This document shows, one piece after another, positions 13,039-19,641 of a stretch of 19,641 nucleotides of DNA. The stretch spans positions 1-19,641 of the forward strand of contig CABQEV010000030.1 in assembly GCA_902463265.1 (NCBI GenBank), written 5' to 3'. How positions within the stretch are numbered: the first letter of the stretch is position 1; each line of letters begins with the position of its first letter. Made by a program: the position numbers and the translations under genes. The notes below the pieces were generated by a model. The model was not told the origin of the DNA and searched no databases. It saw only the letters and a program-made list of their open reading frames with translations. Source of the stretch: UMGS1889 sp900556055 (lineage in GTDB: Bacteria > Bacillota > Clostridia > Oscillospirales > Ruminococcaceae).

Positions 13039-14361
13039 ATGGAATTTACAGTAAAAAGACCTTACGGCACAAAGGACGTTGTCCCCGCTGATGTCTATAA
13101 GTGGCAGACAGTGGAAAAGCTTGCGGCAGACACAGCGCAGGCTTTCGGATTCAAGGAGATAAGGATACCCACATTTGAGGACACAAAGCTCTTCAACCGA
13201 AGCGTCGGAGATACAACAGACGTTGTTCAGAAGGAAATGTACAGCGTTACCGCAAGCTCTGCGGCAAATGGTAAGGATAACGAGGATTTCACACTGCGTC
13301 CCGAGGGAACGGCGGGAACTGTCCGCATGTCCATCGAAAACGGACTCCTGAACGATGCACTTCCGCAGAAGCTTTTCTATATCCTCTCCTGCTTCAGACA
13401 TGAGCGTCCGCAGGCAGGCAGGCTGAGAGAATTCCACCAGTTCGGCGTTGAGATGTTCGGCTCCGACTCGCCCGCTGCCGATGCAGATGTTATCTGCCTT
13501 GCAAAAACGCTTATCGACAGGGCGGGACTGAAAAACATCAAGCTTTATATCAACTCTATCGGCTGTCCCAAATGCCGTGCGGAGTATTACAAGAAGCTGA
13601 GAGAATATTTCTCCTCATCTGAGGATAAGCTCTGCGATACCTGCAAGAGCCGCCTTGAAAAGAACCCGATGAGAATACTCGACTGCAAAAGCCCGATATG
13701 CGGCGAGATCGCAAAAGATGCTCCCAAGATCGTAGATTATCTCTGCGACGACTGCAAGGCTCACTTTGAAGGCTTAAAGGCAAATCTTGAGCTTATGGAA
13801 ATAGATTACGAGATAAATCCCAAGATAGTAAGAGGTCTTGATTACTACACAAGGACCGTTTTCGAGTTCGTGACTACCGACCTCGGCTCACAGGGTACAG
13901 TCTGCGGCGGCGGACGCTACGACGGACTTGTTGAGGAGCTTGGCGGAAACCACACTCCCGCCCTCGGCTTCGCAATGGGACTTGAACGCCTTATCGCAAC
14001 AATGGAAAAGCAGGGTGCTGATTTCATTCAGCCGAAGCGCTGCGACCTTTATATCGCATCTATGGGCGAGGCTGCGTCACGCAAGGCAGTTGAGCTTGCT
14101 TATAAGCTGCGCATGGAAGGATATTACGTTGAATTTGACGTTATGAACAGAGGAATAAAGCCTCAGATGAAATATGCAAACAAGCTCCGCTCCGTATTCA
14201 CAATGGTCCTCGGAGACAACGAGCTTGAAAGCTGCTCGGCAAAGCTCAAATGCATGGACAGCGGCGAACAGCAGGATATCATGCTTGACGAGAAGTTCGT
14301 TGAAAGCTTCTCAAATGCCCTTGTCGCTGAGATGTTCAAGGCTGAGGACGACCTTATATGA
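13039..14361 (+). CDS. hisS: histidyl-tRNA synthetase
   Basis: This 440-residue cytosolic class II synthetase charges tRNA-His with histidine. Motif 2 spans about 119-141 (CFRHERPQAGRLREFHQFG). The histidine-specific motif RGLDYYTRTVFE is at 265-276, and motif 3 is ALGFAMGLERL at 308-318, before the anticodon-binding domain. The insertion domain contains eight cysteines (176, 179, 199, 202, 216, 221, 236, 239), several in CxxC pairs, which suggests metal binding. The ATG is preceded by AAGGAG. It is the first gene of the T-box operon and overlaps the YhfC gene by four bases. The leader appears to sense tRNA-Asp rather than tRNA-His. Confidence 0.98.
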   Translation: MEFTVKRPYGTKDVVPADVYKWQTVEKLAADTAQAFGFKEIRIPTFEDTKLFNRSVGDTTDVVQKEMYSVTASSAANGKDNEDFTLRPEGTAGTVRMSIENGLLNDALPQKLFYILSCFRHERPQAGRLREFHQFGVEMFGSDSPAADADVICLAKTLIDRAGLKNIKLYINSIGCPKCRAEYYKKLREYFSSSEDKLCDTCKSRLEKNPMRILDCKSPICGEIAKDAPKIVDYLCDDCKAHFEGLKANLELMEIDYEINPKIVRGLDYYTRTVFEFVTTDLGSQGTVCGGGRYDGLVEELGGNHTPALGFAMGLERLIATMEKQGADFIQPKRCDLYIASMGEAASRKAVELAYKLRMEGYYVEFDVMNRGIKPQMKYANKLRSVFTMVLGDNELESCSAKLKCMDSGEQQDIMLDEKFVESFSNALVAEMFKAEDDLI

Positions 14362-15152
14362 TACCGCAGAGCGTTATAGCGGCGGCGATAATTTCCGCTG
14401 CCGTGAATATACTCGGCTGGGTGATCCTCTGCGTGATATACAACGTGAAAAACAAGACTTCGCATCTTGTCACGCTGATCGGTGCGGCGGCATTTTTCGT
14501 GTCGCAGATAGTGCTGAGGCTGCCTGTATTGCAGGTGCTGTCGCTTAAAAGCGCACCGTTTGCCGCATTTGTATCTACGACTGCGGGAAAAATACTGATA
14601 GGCGCTTTTACCGCGGGACTTTTCGAGGAAACGGCAAGGCTTATCTGCGCAAGGTTTATCCTGAAAGGCGACAAACGCAGCCTTAAACAGTCGATAGCCT
14701 TCGGTCTCGGTCACGGCACCTGTGAAGACGTCATTCTTATCGGCGTGACGATGCTGACCTATGTTATTTACATGACTGCGATCAACAACGGCACTTTTGT
14801 CTCAATGTTCTATGTCGGAGGCGATCCCGCAGGACCGACCGATGATATACTTCTGACGATGAACGCACTCTCCGATCAGCTGACTTCAATTAAAGCAGGC
14901 GATGTCTATCTCGGAATAGCCGAGAGGGTTTTCGCAATGACATATCATGTTTTCGCATCTGTGCTGATATTCAAGGGCGTAAGAGCAGGCAAGTCCATAC
15001 AGTACTGGCTCGCTGCCGTTGCGGCTCACACCGTATTCAACGGTCTTGCGGTCATAATGCCCAACGTATGGCTCGCTGAGGGCGCAATATTCATTCTTGC
15101 GGCGGGTGCTGCATTCTACATTATCCATGAATTAAAAAATGAATCAAAATAA
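14358..15152 (+). CDS. YhfC-family intramembrane metalloprotease
   Basis: This 264-residue membrane protein has about seven or eight helices. Family motifs are EETAR at 90-94, the HGTCE pattern (His119 and Glu123), His197, and His224 with Asn228 (HTVFN). Together they form the likely metal site and active site seen in YhfC and the related PrsW and CAAX-type (CPBP) proteases. It may cut membrane-bound substrates, but none can be named. The start codon overlaps the hisS stop codon as ATGA, and aspS begins 14 bases after its stop codon, so it is embedded between two synthetase genes and shares their T-box control. Family assignment is from motifs; enzymatic activity is inference. Confidence 0.85.
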   Translation: MIPQSVIAAAIISAAVNILGWVILCVIYNVKNKTSHLVTLIGAAAFFVSQIVLRLPVLQVLSLKSAPFAAFVSTTAGKILIGAFTAGLFEETARLICARFILKGDKRSLKQSIAFGLGHGTCEDVILIGVTMLTYVIYMTAINNGTFVSMFYVGGDPAGPTDDILLTMNALSDQLTSIKAGDVYLGIAERVFAMTYHVFASVLIFKGVRAGKSIQYWLAAVAAHTVFNGLAVIMPNVWLAEGAIFILAAGAAFYIIHELKNESK

Positions 15153-15166
15153 AGGTGGTTATTAAA

Positions 15167-16945
15167 ATGGCAGACAATATGAAAGGTCTGAAAAGAACTC
15201 ATTACTGCGGCGAGGTACTCAAAGCAGGCGAAACAGTAACAGTCGGCGGTTACGTTGACACTGTAAGAAACAAGGGCGGCATCATCTTCATCGTCCTCCG
15301 TGACAGAACGGGCGTTGTCCAGCTGACATTCAACGAGACTACCGACAAGGCAGTTTTCGAGAAGGCTGCTTCCTGCCACTCCGAATATGTAGTTATGGCA
15401 AAGGGTGAGGTTCGTGAGCGTGAGAGCGTGAACGACAAGATCGCAACAGGACACGTTGAGATCTTTGTTGATGATCTCCGTATCCTCGCAAAGGCTCAGA
15501 CACCTCCTTTCGAGATCGTTGACAACACAAACACAAATGAGGAGCTTCGTCTTAAGTACCGTTATCTCGACCTGAGAAGAAAGCCTCTCCAGGATAATAT
15601 CATCATGAGAAGCAGGATCGCAAAGGTCGCAAGAGATTACTTCTACGACAACGGATTTATCGAGATCGAAACACCTATGATGATAAAATCCACTCCTGAG
15701 GGCGCAAGAGACTATCTCGTTCCCTCAAGAGTTCACCCCGGCAAGTTCTACGCTCTGCCCCAGTCTCCGCAGATCTACAAGCAGCTGCTGATGATCTCCG
15801 GCTTTGACCGCTATATCCAGCTTGCACGCTGCTTCCGTGATGAGGATCTCAGAGCCGACAGACAGCCTGAATTCACTCAGATCGACCTTGAAATGTCCTT
15901 CGTTGACATGGACGATATCATGGATATGGCAGAAGGCTTTATCCGCAAGCTTTTCAGCGAGCTTCTTCACAAGGATATCGATATGCCTCTCCCCCGCATG
16001 AAATATGTCGATGCAATGGAAAAATACGGCTCAGACAAGCCTGATATCCGCTTCGGCATGGAGATACAGAACATCTCCGACCTCGTAAAGGACTGCGGCT
16101 TCGGCGTATTCACATCTGCGATCGAAAACGGCGGTTCGGTAAGAGCTATCGTTGCAAAGAACGCAGCTTCCGTACTCACAAGAAAAGAGATCGACAAGCT
16201 GACAGAATATGTAAAGGGCATCGGTGCTAAGGGCCTTGCATATGTAAGATGGGTCGAGGACGCTCCCTCCTGCTCATTCTCCAAGTTCATATCCCCCGAA
16301 GAGCTTGACAATATCCTGAAAACACTCGGCGCAGAAAAGGGAGATGTAGTGCTTATCGTTGCCGACAAGAACAAGGTAACTCTGCCTACTCTGGGCGCAC
16401 TCCGTCTGAAGGTCGCAAAGCAGCTCGATATTATCCCCGAGGGCGAATTCAAGTTCCTCTGGATAACAGAATTCCCGTTCTTTGAATGGAACGAGGAAAC
16501 TCAGCACTGGGACGCTATGCATCACCCGTTCACAATGCCTATGGACGAGTGCTTACAGTATCTCGATACAGCTCCCGAAAAGGTATTCGCAAAGGCATAT
16601 GACCTCGTTCTGAACGGAACAGAGCTTTCCAGCGGATCTATCAGAATTACAGATTACGAGCTTCAGCAGAAGATGTTTGAGTCCCTCGGACTTACCGATG
16701 AGGAGATCGAGGCTAAATTCGGATTCCTTGTTGACGCATATAAGTACGGCGCAGCACCTCACGGCGGCATGGGAATCGGTCTTGACCGTCTGGCAATGAT
16801 AATCTGCGGTGCTGACAGCCTGCGTGATGTTACGGCATTCCCGAAGGTGCAGAACGCTTCCGAGCTTATGTCCAACTGCCCTGCCGTTGTTGACAAGGAC
16901 AGCCTTGATGTTCTGAATATCGCAGTTACAAAAACTGAGGAATAA
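15167..16945 (+). CDS. aspS: aspartyl-tRNA synthetase
   Basis: This 592-residue class II synthetase attaches aspartate to tRNA-Asp. The N-terminal OB-fold anticodon-binding domain covers about 1-115. Catalytic motif 2 (CFRDEDLRADRQPEFTQIDL) lies at 222-241, and motif 3 (GMGIGLDRLAMIICG) at about 534-548. A bacterial-type GAD insertion lies between them, at about 285-400. The length is typical of the bacterial enzyme. I chose the ATG at 15167 because AAAGGTGG lies eight bases upstream; an in-frame GTG at 15155 falls inside that ribosome site. Discriminating and non-discriminating forms cannot be separated here without checking for gatCAB elsewhere in the genome. It is the third gene of the T-box operon, and the cognate gene of the sensed tRNA. 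Confidence 0.98.
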   Translation: MADNMKGLKRTHYCGEVLKAGETVTVGGYVDTVRNKGGIIFIVLRDRTGVVQLTFNETTDKAVFEKAASCHSEYVVMAKGEVRERESVNDKIATGHVEIFVDDLRILAKAQTPPFEIVDNTNTNEELRLKYRYLDLRRKPLQDNIIMRSRIAKVARDYFYDNGFIEIETPMMIKSTPEGARDYLVPSRVHPGKFYALPQSPQIYKQLLMISGFDRYIQLARCFRDEDLRADRQPEFTQIDLEMSFVDMDDIMDMAEGFIRKLFSELLHKDIDMPLPRMKYVDAMEKYGSDKPDIRFGMEIQNISDLVKDCGFGVFTSAIENGGSVRAIVAKNAASVLTRKEIDKLTEYVKGIGAKGLAYVRWVEDAPSCSFSKFISPEELDNILKTLGAEKGDVVLIVADKNKVTLPTLGALRLKVAKQLDIIPEGEFKFLWITEFPFFEWNEETQHWDAMHHPFTMPMDECLQYLDTAPEKVFAKAYDLVLNGTELSSGSIRITDYELQQKMFESLGLTDEEIEAKFGFLVDAYKYGAAPHGGMGIGLDRLAMIICGADSLRDVTAFPKVQNASELMSNCPAVVDKDSLDVLNIAVTKTEE

Positions 16946-16948
16946 TGC

Positions 16949-17995
16949 ATGAAAAACAAACGACATATAAGGATAGACTTCGATGCACGCAACAAGGATC
17001 TGCTGATGCAGACACTGACCGAACAGCTCTCGGCAGGCTATAAGCTCCAAAAATCGCACCCGATCGCAGGGTCGATGACCTTTGTGCCTGCCGAAAGCGA
17101 TATCCATTACGCCTGCGTACTGAGTGCGGAATATCCGAACGGTCTGCCCGAGCCGTGGATAAGCTGCGGCAGAATGTCCGTATATACGATATATTCGGCG
17201 GAGGGCGAAATGCCCGCTGTTCCCGAAAAAGAAGCCGATTATGCTGACTATCTCAAAAGCGGATCACGCAGATCGGTCGCAGCGGCAATTCTGTGGGTAT
17301 CACTTTTTGCGCTGCATCTTTACGGCGATATCCTGTCCAAACTCGGAAATGCGGCAAGCATGGCAGATATAACGCTCTCTGACGCAGCTGTAACACTTGT
17401 TTTCGGTATAGAGGCATTCCTCATGATATTTTCCGCAGCAGGTGCTGTGAAAGGACAAAAGCGCAGCCTGCCGAGCGGAAACGGAACACGTTCATCGGCG
17501 ATCCATTTCAAGCAGTTTATTCTGCCTTGGATAGAAGTCATAGCTTTGATCGGCATTATTGTCGACGGTCTTGCATTTCCACTCCGACCTCCGAAGCAGA
17601 CTCCCCCGCTTTCGGGCGAGCTTGCGGATTACAGCATAAAAAGGGGCGTTTTCGCCGATAAATATAACGGAAAGAACCGATTTGTTTATCATGCAAAGTC
17701 GGAAAAGTTCGCAGAAAAGCTGTTTGACTGCGCCGTGCTGAATGACGGCGGCGGACTGTGGAGCGATTTCCCGTTCTTCCTGCTGAACGGACGCATATCC
17801 GTACCGTCGGACGGATATGAAAACATCGACGAAATATGCAGGCTCAGCTACGACTATACCGACATCGATATCGGATCGACATACAGCGGACTGATCGTCA
17901 GATGCGGCAGCGACATCTACGGAATGATGTTCGATACGGACGAGATATCCGAAGAAGATGTGCTGTCCGCATTAAATAAAAATATGAAAGGCTAA
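16949..17995 (+). CDS. membrane protein of unknown function
   Basis: This is a 348-residue protein. Residues 1-105 form a soluble N-terminal domain with a pattern (TLTEQLSAGYKLQKS, then TFVPAESDIHYACVLS) faintly like DUF2812. About three membrane helices follow, near 109-127, 145-167 and 190-213. Residues 214-348 form a second soluble domain rich in Asp, Tyr and Gly. I do not recognise the protein. A ribosome site GAGG lies about eight bases upstream of the ATG, across the end of aspS, and the intergenic gap is three bases. It therefore belongs to the T-box operon, with mscL six bases downstream. Confidence 0.8.
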   Translation: MKNKRHIRIDFDARNKDLLMQTLTEQLSAGYKLQKSHPIAGSMTFVPAESDIHYACVLSAEYPNGLPEPWISCGRMSVYTIYSAEGEMPAVPEKEADYADYLKSGSRRSVAAAILWVSLFALHLYGDILSKLGNAASMADITLSDAAVTLVFGIEAFLMIFSAAGAVKGQKRSLPSGNGTRSSAIHFKQFILPWIEVIALIGIIVDGLAFPLRPPKQTPPLSGELADYSIKRGVFADKYNGKNRFVYHAKSEKFAEKLFDCAVLNDGGGLWSDFPFFLLNGRISVPSDGYENIDEICRLSYDYTDIDIGSTYSGLIVRCGSDIYGMMFDTDEISEEDVLSALNKNMKG

Positions 17996-18001
17996 ACCAA
18001 A

Positions 18002-18523
18002 ATGGCAGAGGAAAAGAAGAAAAAAACATTGGCTCAGGAATTCAAGGAATTTATATCAAAGGGAAATGTTGTTGATATGGCAGTCGGCGTTATCGTCGGA
18101 AGTGCGTTCACAGCTATCGTAAATTCACTTGTAACGGATATTTTCACACCGCTTATCGGCATCATCATAGGCGGCATAAACTTCGCAAGCCTGTCCGTCA
18201 AGATACCCGACACGAAGCTTGAGGACGGCACAGTCATCATGCAGGGAGCTGAGCTTACATACGGAAACTTTATCCAGAGCGTCATTACCTTCCTGCTGAC
18301 CGCACTCTGCGTATTCATTCTCGTTAAATTCATCAATGCACTGAGAAACGGTACACTTATCGGCAAAAAGAAAAAGGCTGCTCCCGAAGCACCCAAGCCC
18401 GAGCCTCCCAAGCCCACAAAGGAAGAGCTTCTGCTCACTGAGATCAGAGATCTGCTCAAGGCTCAGAACGGCATAGCCGAGGAAAAGACAGAGGAAGCTC
18501 CCGCAGAAAAAAAAGCGGAATGA
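18002..18523 (+). CDS. mscL: large-conductance mechanosensitive channel
   Basis: This 173-residue subunit of the pentameric MscL channel opens when membrane tension rises and releases solutes during osmotic downshock. The N-terminal amphipathic segment (EFKEFISKGNVVDMAVG, 13-29) runs into TM1 (about 23-50), with GVIVGSAFTAIVNSLVTDI lining the pore. A periplasmic loop (55-85) leads to TM2 (about 90-112) and a cytoplasmic tail. The tail is longer than usual: Pro/Lys-rich (PEAPKPEPPKP near 130), then a helix TKEELLLTEIRDLLKAQNG and an acidic Ala/Glu end. It is the last gene of the T-box operon, six bases after the preceding stop codon, with AAAGG at a long spacing. Confidence 0.96.
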   Translation: MAEEKKKKTLAQEFKEFISKGNVVDMAVGVIVGSAFTAIVNSLVTDIFTPLIGIIIGGINFASLSVKIPDTKLEDGTVIMQGAELTYGNFIQSVITFLLTALCVFILVKFINALRNGTLIGKKKKAAPEAPKPEPPKPTKEELLLTEIRDLLKAQNGIAEEKTEEAPAEKKAE

Positions 18524-18538
18524 CCTCAGCTTTAACGC

Positions 18539-18581
18539 AAAAACGTCATGTATCCGGCATTCGGATACATGACGTTTTTTT
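18539..18581 (+). terminator. bidirectional terminator between mscL and trxB
   Basis: A perfect 18-base-pair stem (18539-18556 with 18562-18579) has the loop GCATT. It is followed by seven Ts on the plus strand and five on the minus strand. It serves both the T-box operon and the convergent trxB, whose stop codon (18580-18582) begins immediately next to the stem. Confidence 0.93.
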
Positions 18582-19500
18582 ATTTCTGTCTGCAATAAGC
18601 CGCAGCATTTGCCCCTGCATATGCACCGTCAGCGGCAGCAGTCACAAGCTGCCTCAGCGATTTTGTACGGCAGTCGCCCGCAGCAAACAGCCCAGGAACG
18701 GAGGTCACACAGTCCTCGCCGCATTTTATATAGCCGTTTTCATCGGTATCGAGAGCATCGGGCAGAATGATATCGCCCGTTCCCGGAATGCGTCCCATTG
18801 CGATAAATATGCCGTCTGCGGACAGCTTCATATCCTCGCCGCCGTTCGCATCGGACAGAATAACGCCCTCAACACGGTCGCTGCCGATTATCTGCTTTAT
18901 CGTCTTGGACGTGAATATCTCCACATTTCCCGAAGCCTTCAGCCGCTCAACAGCGGTCATATCTCCCCTGAATTCATCACGCCGATGGACGAGCAGCACC
19001 TTTCCGCAGACCTTTGAAAGATATGCGGCATCGTAAAGCGCAGTGTTTCCGCCGCCTGCTACAACGACCGTTTTTCCGCGGTAAAATCCGCCGTCGCAGT
19101 ATGCGCAGAAGGATATTCCCTTGCCTGAGAATTTTTCTTCCTCGGGCAGTCCCAGCTTTCGGGGACGTGTTCCGAGCGCAAGTATCACAGCGTCTGCGGC
19201 ATATTCCGCGCGCCTGCATTTTACAGAAAATCCGCCGTCCGTCACGCTGACCTCGGAAACACGGTCGGAGATGATCTCAGCACCCGATTTTTCCGCCTGA
19301 CTCCTCAGTCTTTCGCCTATTTCATATCCCGAGATCTCGTCAAATCCGGGAAAATTTGTCACCTTCGGAGCATTGACTATCTGTCCGCCGACAAATTCGC
19401 CTTCGATAACAATCGCCTTCATTCCCGCATTTGCCGCATAAACAGCCGCAGTCATTCCCGCCGCTCCGCCGCCGACTATAATAATGTTGTGATCGTTCAT
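18580..19500 (-). CDS. trxB: thioredoxin reductase
   Basis: This 306-residue cytosolic flavoenzyme passes electrons from NADPH through FAD to thioredoxin. The FAD-binding motif VGGGAAGMTAA is at 9-19. The redox-active pair is Cys132 and Cys135 (FCAYCDG). The NADPH-domain motif appears as GGGNTA (149-154) rather than the common GGGDSA, and the NADPH-phosphate motif HRRDEFR is at 172-178. AAGDC (273-277) closes the C-terminal FAD region. The conserved HRR motif argues against a ferredoxin-linked variant. Length is normal. AAAGGA lies about nine bases upstream of the ATG. No thioredoxin gene is next to it, and I did not find a convincing promoter in the roughly 140 bases upstream. Confidence 0.95.
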   Translation of the reverse strand: MNDHNIIIVGGGAAGMTAAVYAANAGMKAIVIEGEFVGGQIVNAPKVTNFPGFDEISGYEIGERLRSQAEKSGAEIISDRVSEVSVTDGGFSVKCRRAEYAADAVILALGTRPRKLGLPEEEKFSGKGISFCAYCDGGFYRGKTVVVAGGGNTALYDAAYLSKVCGKVLLVHRRDEFRGDMTAVERLKASGNVEIFTSKTIKQIIGSDRVEGVILSDANGGEDMKLSADGIFIAMGRIPGTGDIILPDALDTDENGYIKCGEDCVTSVPGLFAAGDCRTKSLRQLVTAAADGAYAGANAAAYCRQK

Positions 19501-19591
19501 TTTATCAGTCCTTTCATTGGCTTTTAATATTTATTCTTCACAATTTTCCTGCGGTTATACAAAAATCCCGCACATCTCCGTATGAATGAAT

Positions 19592-19611
19592 CGCCCCCCG
19601 TCAAGTAGACA
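19592..19611. mobile_element. possible insertion-sequence end (IS3-like)
   Basis: Read on the minus strand, TGTCTACTTGACGGGGGG begins at 19611 and resembles terminal repeats I recall from IS3-family elements in Firmicutes. Only about 110 bases separate it from the trxB start codon, with no transposase there, so at most it is a remnant or a mark of a past insertion. Memory-based and weak. Confidence 0.2.
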
Positions 19612-19641
19612 GCCAAAAAAGGAAAAAACATTTAGAATTTA

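Overview
The window looks like the chromosome of a low-to-mid GC Gram-positive anaerobe of the class Clostridia, most likely Ruminococcus or a close relative. The support is strong AGGAGG-type ribosome sites, sigma-A promoters with 17-base spacers, a T-box leader, YfhO and YhfC family proteins, an MscL and an NADPH-type TrxB of the Firmicutes kind, and a lipoprotein/anti-sigma sensor domain that I associate with Ruminococcus. The genus is an inference; no rRNA or other marker settles it.

Layout. From 1 to about 12644 all recognised genes are on the minus strand, in separate transcription units: pyrG (CTP synthase); a three-gene ECF sigma cluster (lipoprotein, sigma factor, membrane anti-sigma protein); a single six-helix membrane protein; a four-gene unit (histidine-phosphatase-fold enzyme, membrane protein, RluA/RluD-type pseudouridine synthase, luxS); a large YfhO-family membrane protein; and a 550-residue protein made of two fused alpha/beta hydrolase domains. 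Most of these units end in a clear intrinsic terminator, and most have a recognisable promoter.

From 12752 to 18580 the plus strand carries one long unit: a promoter, a T-box riboswitch, hisS, a YhfC-family membrane protease, aspS, a membrane protein of unknown function and mscL. The five genes overlap or lie 3 to 14 bases apart, and the unit ends in a terminator shared with the convergent trxB. The T-box leader reads as aspartate-specific in two independent places, the GAC specifier and the UGGC acceptor-binding bulge, although the first gene is hisS.

The less ordinary observations are: (1) a palindromic element present as a 109-base copy (1974-2082) and a 42-base copy (8014-8055), where the short copy equals the long one minus exactly 67 bases between two ATGG repeats, and both lie between a stop codon and its terminator; (2) a lipoprotein that repeats the extracytoplasmic domain of the anti-sigma protein encoded two genes downstream; (3) a near-identical 18-base operator-like palindrome just after the -10 box of two unlinked genes; (4) mscL and two other membrane proteins placed under an aspartate T-box. 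I found no CRISPR array, tRNA, rRNA, prophage or complete insertion sequence. A short insertion-sequence-like end may lie near the right edge. The only stretch over 300 bases without a protein gene is 12645-13038, which holds the hydrolase promoter and operator plus the T-box leader.
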